Source of the DNA: GCA-002697625 sp002697625
GTDB taxonomy: Bacteria; Bacteroidota; Bacteroidia; Flavobacteriales; BACL11
Length of the DNA stretch: 64,000 nt
Assembly: GCA_964004625.1 (NCBI GenBank)
Contig: CAXFOB010000033.1
Span: 62,001 to 126,000 of the forward strand
Direction: 5' to 3'
Shown here one piece after another: positions 33,104 to 41,433 of the stretch (the stretch's first letter is position 1; every line of letters starts with the position of its first letter). The translations under genes were made by a program, and so were the position numbers. Under the pieces are notes generated by a model. It ran no database searches. It had not been told where the DNA came from and was given only the letters and a program-made list of their open reading frames with translations.

Positions 33104-34963
33104 ATGAAAAAACTTTTATTTTTAACTTTTATCTTTTTTTCCGTATGTATTATTGCTCAAGAAAATCAAGAGGATTGTATTAATTCATCAAAGATTATAA
33201 AAAACGACATTAGAGCTGATAAAAGTGCAGTTGTAATTTGGTCAGAAGATTTTGGGGGAGGTTTCCCTGCGGGGTGGAGTACATATACAAATAATACTGG
33301 AGCTGGAAATACTGGTTCACTGCCTGGAAATACAGCAGAATGTCCATGGAAGTATTCTACTGTTGGATCTTGGGGTTATTGGAATACTAATCAAGGGTTA
33401 TCTGCAGCTCCTGCAATTAATTCAACTACTGCAGCAAATGGGTTCCTCATATCAGATATTGATTCTGCAAATCACTGGAATGCTGGACAACCATCAGGAA
33501 ATACATATTATTATCTTGAGTCTTATTTTACAACTTCAGCAATTGACTTAACCGGATTTCCAAATGTTAGTTTGGAGTTTGAACATTCATTCAGATTTAA
33601 TAATAGTATTAATTTAACAGTTTCTATTAGTACTGATAGTGTAACTTGGACAACTTATAATGTGCAAGGAAACGCTACAAACAATCAAGCTTCTGCAGAT
33701 CCAGAATATTTAAGTTTAAATATATCTTCTGTTGCAGGAAATTCTCCTACAGCATATATAAAAGTTGGTTGGAATGCTAGATGCTATTTCTGGATGATTG
33801 ATGATATAAAGATTGTAGAAACTCCAGACAATAAGTTAGATTTAACAGAGGTTACGCATGGCGGATGGTACACAACACCTACTACAAACGGATTTGGATT
33901 AGATTATACTATGGTCCCATTAAATCAAGCGGAAGCTAATCCCTTTACTTTTGAGGGGATTGTAACAAATTTAGGAGCTCTAGATCAGACTTCACATATT
34001 AATGTTGAAGTTGTGAATAGTTCAGGAAGTAATGTCTTTACCACTACTTCAGCAGATAGTTTGCTTACCCCGCAAGATACAATTATTTTTGTAGGGCAGA
34101 ATAAATTCACTCCAACTACAATAGATCAATATAATTTTTCTACTTGGGCTTCTTCAATAGATACAATTTCTGATACAATGGGTGGATCTTTTAGTGTGAC
34201 AGAAAATATTTATGCTAGAGATAACGGAACAGAAAACCAACAATATGGACTTGGACGAAGTTGCGGTGGTATGATAATAGGATCATATTTTGATGTCTAT
34301 GAACAAGATGATTTATCTTCATTGTCAGTATTTATAACTGATAATTCTATAGCTGGTGCTCAGATATATGCTGTTTTATATGAAATTGATGCTTCTAATG
34401 ACAAGATATATCTTGTTCAATCAGATGACTATACTCTTACCTCGTCTGATTTAGGAGCATGGACAACAGTTTCATTTGACGATGATTACACTCTTGTTCC
34501 TGGTACCTATATGGCTGCAATTGGAGCGTATGCAAACCCACTTGACACCTCTTTATTAGGCATGTCTCAATATACTTATCCTACTACTTGTTATATTCAA
34601 AAGAATGGATGTTTAACAGGTTCACAAACTTATGGTTCTTGGTATTGGCTTTCAAGAGCTCCTATGATAAGGATGAATTTTGCTATTGTTACATCAATAG
34701 AAGAAAATGTTTTTGATGGTAAAATTTCGATTTACCCTAATCCTACCAATGGTGTAATAAACTTAGATTTAACAGGAGTAACTCCTGACAATTATACTTT
34801 AACGATTACAAATATTTTAGGTGAGGTAGTATATAAGTCTTTAGTGTATACTAGAGGAGTTTATAATGATATAATAGATATTAGTAAATTAAAATCTTCT
34901 AATTATATAGTCCAGATAGAGAATGGAGATCATGTATTCACAGACATGATTATAATAAAATAA
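33104..34963 (+). CDS. T9SS-secreted array protein, paralog 4
   Basis: A 619-residue paralog, the most diverged of the four. The signal peptide is MKKLLFLTFIFFSVCIIAQ, and the N-terminal domain ends CYFWMIDDIKIVETP, close to paralog 3. The junction is GGWYTTPTTNGFGLDYT in place of GGWWVNY. The conserved module is recognisable (YGLGRSCGGMIIGSYFDVYE, VQSDDYTLTSSDLGAWTTV, YIQKNGCLTGSQTYGSWYW). The sorting domain (SIYPNPTNGVINLDL to TDMIIIK) ends the protein. It converges with the peptidase gene at 34983 and no clear terminator fits in the 19-base gap. Confidence 0.88.
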   Translation: MKKLLFLTFIFFSVCIIAQENQEDCINSSKIIKNDIRADKSAVVIWSEDFGGGFPAGWSTYTNNTGAGNTGSLPGNTAECPWKYSTVGSWGYWNTNQGLSAAPAINSTTAANGFLISDIDSANHWNAGQPSGNTYYYLESYFTTSAIDLTGFPNVSLEFEHSFRFNNSINLTVSISTDSVTWTTYNVQGNATNNQASADPEYLSLNISSVAGNSPTAYIKVGWNARCYFWMIDDIKIVETPDNKLDLTEVTHGGWYTTPTTNGFGLDYTMVPLNQAEANPFTFEGIVTNLGALDQTSHINVEVVNSSGSNVFTTTSADSLLTPQDTIIFVGQNKFTPTTIDQYNFSTWASSIDTISDTMGGSFSVTENIYARDNGTENQQYGLGRSCGGMIIGSYFDVYEQDDLSSLSVFITDNSIAGAQIYAVLYEIDASNDKIYLVQSDDYTLTSSDLGAWTTVSFDDDYTLVPGTYMAAIGAYANPLDTSLLGMSQYTYPTTCYIQKNGCLTGSQTYGSWYWLSRAPMIRMNFAIVTSIEENVFDGKISIYPNPTNGVINLDLTGVTPDNYTLTITNILGEVVYKSLVYTRGVYNDIIDISKLKSSNYIVQIENGDHVFTDMIIIK

Positions 34964-34982
34964 CTATAAAAATAAGATTTTT

Positions 34983-35777
34983 TTATTTACATGTTGGTGA
35001 TATTCCAAGAACATATTCTTCAATTATGTTTAGTTCCTTTGCTAGTTCAGAAGCAGAGAAATCGTTAATGTCAGAGTAAGTAATTAGTTTTTTATAATCT
35101 TCTAATAATTGATTAGCAATAGGCATATATGACCAGTGCCATTTCTCTTCATTATATCCTGTTATTCTCCCTCCTTCTTTCTTTTCTGAATATACTTGGC
35201 AGAATCCAAATTTGTGAGCATTGTTTTGTAACCACTCGTATTCTTTGTTTGCTTTCTCATTAGTTCCGTTAAAGTATGTGTCGAACCCGTTAATATCTAT
35301 ATCTGTTCCCCAGTGGTGTCTTGATGTAGAAGGCATAGAACTCCATAACATAATCTTTCTGATATTTTCTCGGTTAGTTAATCCATTTTTTTTGTTTTGT
35401 GTGTATTTTCTTTCCCAAATAGATTTTTGTGAATAGAAATTTCTTGTTCCGGATACAATTATTAAAGATATTCCGTCTTTTTGAGCTTGTGTTCTCATTT
35501 TAATAAAAGCATTAATCGTTCCTTTATGTAGATACATTTCAGGTTTTGTGTGGTATATATTATCTAAAACATCAAACTCAGGATGTAGTTTAGGATCATA
35601 TCTTCCTGTGAGCAATTTTTTTTTCTCTTGTATGATTATTGAGTCATCTGTGTTATTTCTATTTTCTTCCATTATTTCAGGATTTTGTTTTTCATTTACA
35701 ATATCAGTATTATCATCTGTAGATGTACCGCAAGATAAAATAATACTTATTAATAATAGATTTATTTGATTTTTCAT
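34983..35777 (-). CDS. Lipoprotein M15 (VanY-type) carboxypeptidase
   Basis: A zinc D-alanyl-D-alanine carboxypeptidase-like protein (peptidase M15B), 264 residues, predicted to trim peptidoglycan stem peptides. The N-terminus MKNQINLLLISIILSCGTS is a lipoprotein signal with the cysteine at 16. The zinc site is SRHHWGTDIDINGFD, and the catalytic glutamate and third zinc histidine are in EEKWHWSYMP, both intact. The linker after the lipobox is acidic and low in complexity. It is the last gene of an operon with a T9SS protein and a TonB receptor, starting two bases after the receptor stop. Confidence 0.9.
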   Translation of the reverse strand: MKNQINLLLISIILSCGTSTDDNTDIVNEKQNPEIMEENRNNTDDSIIIQEKKKLLTGRYDPKLHPEFDVLDNIYHTKPEMYLHKGTINAFIKMRTQAQKDGISLIIVSGTRNFYSQKSIWERKYTQNKKNGLTNRENIRKIMLWSSMPSTSRHHWGTDIDINGFDTYFNGTNEKANKEYEWLQNNAHKFGFCQVYSEKKEGGRITGYNEEKWHWSYMPIANQLLEDYKKLITYSDINDFSASELAKELNIIEEYVLGISPTCK

Positions 35778-35779
35778 TC

Positions 35780-38197
35780 TTATATAGAGAGATTTAATTT
35801 GATTAAAAATCTTCTAGGAGCTTGTAAATCTGTTGGTCTTGTTAATATTTCAGAATTCATTACATTATTAATTATAAAATTAAGTTTTGCAAATTTATGT
35901 AATTGAACTCCAAAATTAAAGTCTATTAACAAATCTCCATTTTTATTGTTTTCTCTCGATTCATTAATTCCAGGGATAATCGGAGGTTGAATTTGAATAG
36001 TATCGTTATAATAAATTCCATCATTTACTAATGCGGTTGTAAATATTTTATCAATATTTCTCATATAATCATTATACATAATCCTAATTTCTGTACTAAT
36101 TTTCTTATAGTGTAATTCGGCTGAACATTTTAATAAGTGTTGGTATCTATATTTTAAGATGCTTGTATCGGAACTGCTATTGTTAAAAGTTATATCCTGT
36201 ATTACACCCAGATTACTTGTTTGTGCATATACAGAGTCTGGTGTTAAAGAAATAGGATGCATATAAGTGTATCCTATAGAAATAGTAGATTTTAAATGTG
36301 TACTCATATTATATGAAGAATTTATTTCTGTTTCTATACCTTCAATTTGTGTTTGTCCTATGTTTACTGTTTTAAAACCAAGACCGTAAGCGTGATCTAT
36401 ATCGTATTCCGTTCCCCATTGTGCAAAGCTGAATTCCATCATGTTTTTGTATTTCATTAAAAAGTAAGCAATGTCGAAATCAATTAAAAATTTCTTAATC
36501 TTTTTATTGAAATGATACGCACTCTCAAAACTCCATCCACTCTCTGGTTTTAAAGCAAGGTTCGGATAAATGTATGTTCCCCCATGAACACTAGTTGAAG
36601 CAGACATTTCAGCAATACTAGGAAACCTAACTCCTTGTCCAAAATAGGTTCTGAAGTTATTGTTTACATTTAATGTATGTTTAACTCCAGCATAAAATAA
36701 TGGGTAGCTAATTTTAAAGTCGTTTACAAGGTTCCCATTTTCTAATTCAAATTCTTTTTCTGATTTAATTTTTATGAATTCATATCTACTTCCTATAGAA
36801 ATTGTTGTGTTATTATTTTGTCTTTCCAAGATTGTATATAAAGATTGAGAGTTACTTCTATTTTCTCCGTTAAAAACTTCTGAATATGAAAACACATCAT
36901 TTATTGTTGCTCCAATAATTAGATTAGATGATAAATAATCTGACCACCCTTTGTATTTATAATTAAGATAGTAGGTTTCTGAAAATAAATCTTTGCCTGT
37001 ATCTTCCTCATTTGTGCTATTATCTAATCCAATTCTCATAAACCGACTTTTAACTATATGTTTACCATTTTGTGTTGTAAAATTTAGGAACGGATCTATA
37101 TGAAATAATGTGGAGTGTGTTTGATATAAATTACTATCTATAGGTATATATGCTTGATTATAACTTTCCCAAAGAAGAAAATGCCCAACATTTTGTTTCA
37201 TAAAAGTACCATTTACACCATATAATAGTCCCTCTACTTTTTCAGAGTTATGTAAAAGGTTTATTGATATTTGACTTCTATTGCTTTCTTCAAGAAATCT
37301 ATATCCTTCATCTTTAAAATGGTTTAAAACTAAACTTATAGATGTGTTTCCAATAATATTAGAGTGTAAAATATCTGAAGAATAAAACTTTCTGGAACCA
37401 TTCCACCATTTTATATTTATATTATTTGGGTTATCATATCTCCCAAACATACTGCTTATTTTAGTATGACCCATAAATGGATGTTGAGAAATGAGTTTAT
37501 GATTTGCAGTTTTTGTTTTAACATTAATTACTCCATTCATAGCGGAAGAGCCATAAATTGCAGATGTAGCCCCTTTAGTAACTTCAATCTGATCAATATT
37601 TTCAATAGGAATTAAATCCCAAGGGATTTGTCCCATATCGCCAGAAAGAAGAGGTATATCATCTATCAGCACTAAAACTCGACTTCCTGCCATAGCATTC
37701 CACCCAGAACCTCCTCTTATACTAATTTGGTTATCAGTAAGTGTGATACCAGAAAATCGTTGAACAATATCAGATAAATCTATATTTGATTCTTCTTGAA
37801 ATTTCTTTGCATCAATAATATTTACAGATAGAACATCTGTTATTGTTTTTTCTTTTTTCTGTTCAATGATTTCAATATCATCTAGTAGATGAATATTCCT
37901 CTCTAGTACAATATTTTTCCTTATTATTTCTTTTTCAGAGATATTAACTTCAATAGTTTTTATTTTAAAATTAATATGATTAAAAGAGATTTTATACTTC
38001 CCTTCAGAGAGTTCCAAGTTAAATTTTCCAAAAGAATTAGAAAAGGAATTAGAAGAAAGTTTACTTATTCCAGAAACTGAAATATTTACTTTATGGATTC
38101 CCTTTCCATCTTTATCTATTATCTTTCCTTTAAATTGTTGAGCAAAAACAGTAGAATAACATATTACAAAACCAAAAAGAAAAACAACTGTTTTCAT
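35780..38197 (-). CDS. TonB-dependent receptor
   Basis: An 805-residue outer-membrane receptor, full length. It has a signal peptide (MKTVVFLFGFVICYSTVFAQ), a carboxypeptidase-like beta domain at about 20-105 (GKIIDKDGKGIHKVNISVSG), and a plug at about 115-230. The plug contains VLVLIDDIPLLSGDMG, IEVTKGATSAIYGSSAMNGV and VKTKTANHK. The beta-barrel ends LQAPRRFLIKLNLSI with the terminal aromatic/hydrophobic pattern replaced by isoleucine. Pairing with a SusD partner is not seen, so this is not a Sus system. It is encoded directly after a T9SS protein (no gap) and before the M15 peptidase, which hints at a shared surface function; the ligand is unknown. Confidence 0.92.
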   Translation of the reverse strand: MKTVVFLFGFVICYSTVFAQQFKGKIIDKDGKGIHKVNISVSGISKLSSNSFSNSFGKFNLELSEGKYKISFNHINFKIKTIEVNISEKEIIRKNIVLERNIHLLDDIEIIEQKKEKTITDVLSVNIIDAKKFQEESNIDLSDIVQRFSGITLTDNQISIRGGSGWNAMAGSRVLVLIDDIPLLSGDMGQIPWDLIPIENIDQIEVTKGATSAIYGSSAMNGVINVKTKTANHKLISQHPFMGHTKISSMFGRYDNPNNINIKWWNGSRKFYSSDILHSNIIGNTSISLVLNHFKDEGYRFLEESNRSQISINLLHNSEKVEGLLYGVNGTFMKQNVGHFLLWESYNQAYIPIDSNLYQTHSTLFHIDPFLNFTTQNGKHIVKSRFMRIGLDNSTNEEDTGKDLFSETYYLNYKYKGWSDYLSSNLIIGATINDVFSYSEVFNGENRSNSQSLYTILERQNNNTTISIGSRYEFIKIKSEKEFELENGNLVNDFKISYPLFYAGVKHTLNVNNNFRTYFGQGVRFPSIAEMSASTSVHGGTYIYPNLALKPESGWSFESAYHFNKKIKKFLIDFDIAYFLMKYKNMMEFSFAQWGTEYDIDHAYGLGFKTVNIGQTQIEGIETEINSSYNMSTHLKSTISIGYTYMHPISLTPDSVYAQTSNLGVIQDITFNNSSSDTSILKYRYQHLLKCSAELHYKKISTEIRIMYNDYMRNIDKIFTTALVNDGIYYNDTIQIQPPIIPGINESRENNKNGDLLIDFNFGVQLHKFAKLNFIINNVMNSEILTRPTDLQAPRRFLIKLNLSI

Positions 38198-39028
38198 TTA
38201 GTTAGAAGAAAGATAAATCTTTTGTGAAAGATTTCTATTTTTATTATAAAGTGAAATTATATAAATCCCCTCTTCTAGATTTTGATTGAGTATATATGTG
38301 TTACTGCCTATATTTGTTGAGATAATTCCTTGGTAAATAGTTCTTCCTACCACATCTGTAATTTGTAACTCAAAATCTTCAGAGATAAAATCTGAAATTT
38401 CTAAGTAAATAGAATTATCTTTATTAGAAACTCCAGTTATTTCTAATTCAGATTTCAAATCAAATACTGAAGAGGTTTGATTTACTGTTATCATATATCT
38501 ACTAACTGTATCATAATATCCAAACTGTTCAAAATAATTAACACTTACAGGCAGTGTTAAAGGAACTCCTCCAACATTGACAGTTACGACTCCATGTGAG
38601 TATAAATTAGAGATAATTTGTAAGTTGTACCAATCTGGTATTGTAGGTGTTCCATTTATTTCTGCACACGCCACACTCCCTCCCGGGAAAGCACAATTGG
38701 GAGTATTGCAGTCTACACTCATTCCAGGTGGAGTATTTAACACATCAATTGTAACAACACTGTCTACCACCCAATCCCCAATATAAATTGATTGTCCTAA
38801 TGTATCTATTGTAACAAAAGACGTATCTCCTAATGCCGCTTCAAGTAATGTGGAAGGAATTTTCATAGTCCAGGTTTGTGAATAATTAACCCCTACTATA
38901 GCATCAGGAAATCCACTTGTAGGCCAAATATTTGCTGTGGAATCTTGATACAGTGTATCTGGAATGCATTGAGAAACACAAGAGAATGAAATTAAAAAAC
39001 AAAAGAATGCTGTTATTATTCTAAGCAT
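38198..39028 (-). CDS. T9SS-secreted protein, first gene of the receptor operon
   Basis: A 276-residue secreted protein. The signal peptide is MLRIITAFFCFLISFSCVSQ; the cysteine there is not followed by a typical lipobox. The middle has beta-rich sequence with VGVNYSQTWTMKIPSTLLEA and a cysteine-containing loop (SVDCNTPNCAFPGGSVACAE) that may form disulfides. The C-terminus has type A sorting-domain features: LQITDVVGRTIYQGII, then LEEGIYIISLYNKNRNLSQK. The protein could be a surface partner of the adjacent TonB receptor, whose ATG follows its stop immediately; this is inference. Confidence 0.8.
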   Translation of the reverse strand: MLRIITAFFCFLISFSCVSQCIPDTLYQDSTANIWPTSGFPDAIVGVNYSQTWTMKIPSTLLEAALGDTSFVTIDTLGQSIYIGDWVVDSVVTIDVLNTPPGMSVDCNTPNCAFPGGSVACAEINGTPTIPDWYNLQIISNLYSHGVVTVNVGGVPLTLPVSVNYFEQFGYYDTVSRYMITVNQTSSVFDLKSELEITGVSNKDNSIYLEISDFISEDFELQITDVVGRTIYQGIISTNIGSNTYILNQNLEEGIYIISLYNKNRNLSQKIYLSSN

Positions 39029-39047
39029 ATGACAAATACTATGATAG

Positions 39048-39055
39048 CAAATCTA
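39048..39055 (-). promoter_or_regulatory. -7 promoter element for the receptor operon
   Basis: The minus strand reads TAGATTTG, an exact TAnnTTTG match, 19 bases before the ATG at 39028. Confidence 0.45.
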
Positions 39056-39185
39056 CAAAATAATCTTTTAGTATCCCCTGAATAATAGCGATAGTTTATA
39101 GAGCAACTTACTGAAAAGGTGATAGTCAATTAGAGTAGAAATTCCAAAAAGTGATAAAAAATATGCTCAATATTTTTTATAAATA

Positions 39186-39205
39186 AATACTTTATTCAAA
39201 GTATT
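39186..39205. repeat. Small hairpin in the intergenic region
   Basis: AATACTTT, loop ATTC, AAAGTATT: an 8-base perfect inverted repeat just beyond the tRNA terminator. No strong T-tract follows on either strand. I see nothing else definable between 39056 and 39185. Confidence 0.35.
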
Positions 39206-39221
39206 ATGAATATATAATAAA

Positions 39222-39249
39222 AAAGATTCCTTGATATCAAGGAATCTTT
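39222..39249. terminator. Perfect 28-base palindromic terminator of tRNA-Phe
   Basis: AAAGATTCCTTGAT followed by its exact reverse complement, flanked by A and T tracts. It begins seven bases past the tRNA 3' end on the minus strand. Confidence 0.8.
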
Positions 39250-39255
39250 AAAAAG

Positions 39256-39328
39256 TGGTGCTACCAAGATTCGAACTAGGGACACAAGGATTTTCAGTCC
39301 TTTGCTCTACCAACTGAGCTATAGCACC
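39256..39328 (-). tRNA. tRNA-Phe (anticodon GAA)
   Basis: A 73-base cloverleaf on the minus strand. The acceptor strands are GGTGCTA and TAGCACC plus discriminator A. The D arm is GCTCAGTTGGTAGAGC, and the anticodon stem AAGGA / TCCTT encloses CTGAAAA with anticodon GAA. The T arm is within GTCCCTAGTTCGAATCTTGG, containing TTCGAAT. CCA is not encoded. It is alone in a 408-base stretch between the receptor operon and coaX, with its own promoter and terminator. Confidence 0.97.
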
Positions 39329-39344
39329 AACTTATTTTGGATTG

Positions 39345-39352
39345 CAAATGTA
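39345..39352 (-). promoter_or_regulatory. -7 promoter element for tRNA-Phe
   Basis: The minus strand reads TACATTTG, an exact TAnnTTTG match, 16 bases upstream of the mature tRNA 5' end. Confidence 0.55.
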
Positions 39353-39411
39353 ACTTAATTTTTTATTTTGAGAAATATTTTATAACCTTTATATAAGAAA
39401 TAAAACATTTG

Positions 39412-39419
39412 TAAATTTG
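39412..39419 (+). promoter_or_regulatory. -7 promoter element for the coaX operon
   Basis: TAAATTTG is an exact TAnnTTTG match, 17 bases before the coaX ATG at 39437. It would drive a six-gene operon. Confidence 0.5.
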
Positions 39420-39436
39420 AGGCTGTATTTATATTG

Positions 39437-40141
39437 ATGAATTTAATAATAGACATAGGAAATACCCTAGTTAAATACGCAATCTTTAATGAAGATTTAT
39501 TAATTGATATAGAAAAATCTTCAGTGGTTGATTTTGTGTTAATAAATCAGATGATATCTACAAAGAAAGTGAAGTCTGTAATTGTATCTTCCGTTAGAGA
39601 AGAAACAGATTGGAATCTTGGGGTTAACCCTATTATATTAAGTTATAAAACAAATTTCCCCATTAAGTTAAACTACCACACTCCAGAAACTTTAGGGAAT
39701 GATAGAATTGCAAATGCTGTTGCTTGTTCCGTTCTTTATCCCAATAAAGATGTTTTAGTAATTGATGCGGGATCGTGTATTACAATGGATTTTATAGATA
39801 AAAACAAAGTTTACCATGGCGGTAGAATCTCTCCAGGGCTTAAAATGAGATATAGATCTTTACATGAATTTACTGCAAAACTCCCAAAATTGTGTATTAA
39901 TCTGGAAAGTAAGGTTATTGGTCAGAATACAAATGAATCTATAGTATCAGGAGTACAACAAGGAGTTTTGTCAGAAGTAAATACAATTATTGATGATTTA
40001 AAGAAAGAAAATGAGGATTTGTTCGTTATTGTGACAGGAGGAGATACGTTTTTCTTTGAAAAGGAATTAAAAAATAGCATATTTGCAGACCGAAACCTTG
40101 TCCTTAAGGGACTTAATGAAATTTTAAAATATAATGCATAA
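39437..40141 (+). CDS. coaX: Type III pantothenate kinase
   Basis: Phosphorylates pantothenate in the first step of coenzyme A synthesis. CoaX enzymes need a monovalent cation and belong to the ASKHA fold. 234 residues. Motifs: IIDIGNTLVKYAIF (phosphate 1), TPETLGNDRIANAVA, LVIDAGSCITMDFID (phosphate 2), and YHGGRISPGLKMR. The TTG one codon upstream is in frame, but ATG at 39437 is the natural start. It heads the operon, and its 3' end overlaps the barrel gene by eight bases. Confidence 0.95.
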   Translation: MNLIIDIGNTLVKYAIFNEDLLIDIEKSSVVDFVLINQMISTKKVKSVIVSSVREETDWNLGVNPIILSYKTNFPIKLNYHTPETLGNDRIANAVACSVLYPNKDVLVIDAGSCITMDFIDKNKVYHGGRISPGLKMRYRSLHEFTAKLPKLCINLESKVIGQNTNESIVSGVQQGVLSEVNTIIDDLKKENEDLFVIVTGGDTFFFEKELKNSIFADRNLVLKGLNEILKYNA

Positions 40142-41411
40142 GATAAAATATATATATCTAGTTATAAGTGTCTTTGTTAGTTTTGCCTCTATTTCCCAAA
40201 TCTCAACAAATTCACCTTATTCCAGATTTGGATTAGGGTCATTAAGTGGGTCTGTTTCTCCTCAACAATCTGCTTTAGGAGGTGCTTCGGTAGTATATTT
40301 TAACTCTAACTCTATAAATTCTGAGAATCCTGCTACTTATTCTTCTTTCCAACCGAAATCCTTTTTGTTGTCAACTGCCCTATCTTCTTCTTCTCATAGA
40401 TTTACGACGTATGACAAATCACAAAGAGAAAGCAGTACAAGTTTTAGTCATTTAGCAATAGGATTTCCTTTAACTCAATATATTTCAGTAAGTTCTGGTT
40501 TGCTTCCATATAGTTCTGTAGGATATCATTTAGATTATGATTCGTTGTATTCTGGTTTAGAAGACACTGTTTCAATTTCTTCTACAGGAAATGGTGGGTT
40601 AAGTAAATATTATTTAGGAACTTCCTTAAAGTTGCATAAAACATTATTTTTTGGAGTAAATGCAAATTATTTATTTGGGGGTTTAAGTAAAAATAAAACT
40701 GCAGATTTTAACAATACTACTATATTTAATGTCAGTTCAGTTGACCGAACAAATGTTACAGGACTTGTTTATGAGGCAGGTTTATTATTTAATACTGAAA
40801 TTAGTGAAAATAAGTATATTGCAATTGCTGTAACCTACCAGAATAATTCAAATTTGAATGCAAAAAGAACTCTACTAGGGACAACCTATGAATTTGGTAA
40901 TTCTCTAATAATAAAGGATACTTTTCAAAATGTATTACAAGATGCTTCTATCATTATACCATCAAAATTATCAGCAGGTTTTTCTTATTCTTCTGAAAAA
41001 TTATTGTTACTGGCAAACTATTCTACCCAAAACTGGTCTGAGTATCAACTTTCTGTTGATGGTATTGTTGGTGAAGAAGATAATTTAGAGAATAGTGTTT
41101 GTTTTTCTGGAGGTTTACAATATACCCCAGATTATAATGCTCATAATAAATATTGGAAAAAGATACAATATAGAATTGGAGGGAGGTATCATAAAACATA
41201 CCTTAGTTTGAGAGATAATCAGCTAACAGAAAAATCTCTTACTATGGGAGTAGGTATGCCTGTAAAAAGAACAAATACATTTTATAATTTCTCTATGGAA
41301 TTTGGGGAGCAAGGTACAACAGAATCTAATTTAATAAAAGAACAATTTCTCAGATTTACATTTGGAGTAACTTTTAAAGGAATCTGGTTTGTAAAAAGAA
41401 AATATGATTAA
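40134..41411 (+). CDS. Outer-membrane beta-barrel protein, unknown function
   Basis: A 425-residue predicted outer-membrane barrel with signal peptide MHKIKYIYLVISVFVSFASI. The mature start NSPYSRFGLGSL and QQSALGGASVVYFNSNSINS, NPATYSSFQP are typical of Bacteroidota FadL/OmpP1-like or PorV-like barrels. They are followed by alternating beta strands and the terminal RFTFGVTFKGIWFVK. I do not recognise a specific transporter. Encoded between coaX and the TPR gene, in an order I recall from other Flavobacteria. The start overlaps coaX by eight bases. Confidence 0.75.
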   Translation: MHKIKYIYLVISVFVSFASISQISTNSPYSRFGLGSLSGSVSPQQSALGGASVVYFNSNSINSENPATYSSFQPKSFLLSTALSSSSHRFTTYDKSQRESSTSFSHLAIGFPLTQYISVSSGLLPYSSVGYHLDYDSLYSGLEDTVSISSTGNGGLSKYYLGTSLKLHKTLFFGVNANYLFGGLSKNKTADFNNTTIFNVSSVDRTNVTGLVYEAGLLFNTEISENKYIAIAVTYQNNSNLNAKRTLLGTTYEFGNSLIIKDTFQNVLQDASIIIPSKLSAGFSYSSEKLLLLANYSTQNWSEYQLSVDGIVGEEDNLENSVCFSGGLQYTPDYNAHNKYWKKIQYRIGGRYHKTYLSLRDNQLTEKSLTMGVGMPVKRTNTFYNFSMEFGEQGTTESNLIKEQFLRFTFGVTFKGIWFVKRKYD

Positions 41412-41433
41412 TAAAACAATAAAACAATAAAAC

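Noticed and set aside
36361..38150. SusC/SusD polysaccharide utilisation locus
   Set aside because: No SusD-like lipoprotein or glycoside hydrolase is adjacent to either TonB receptor.
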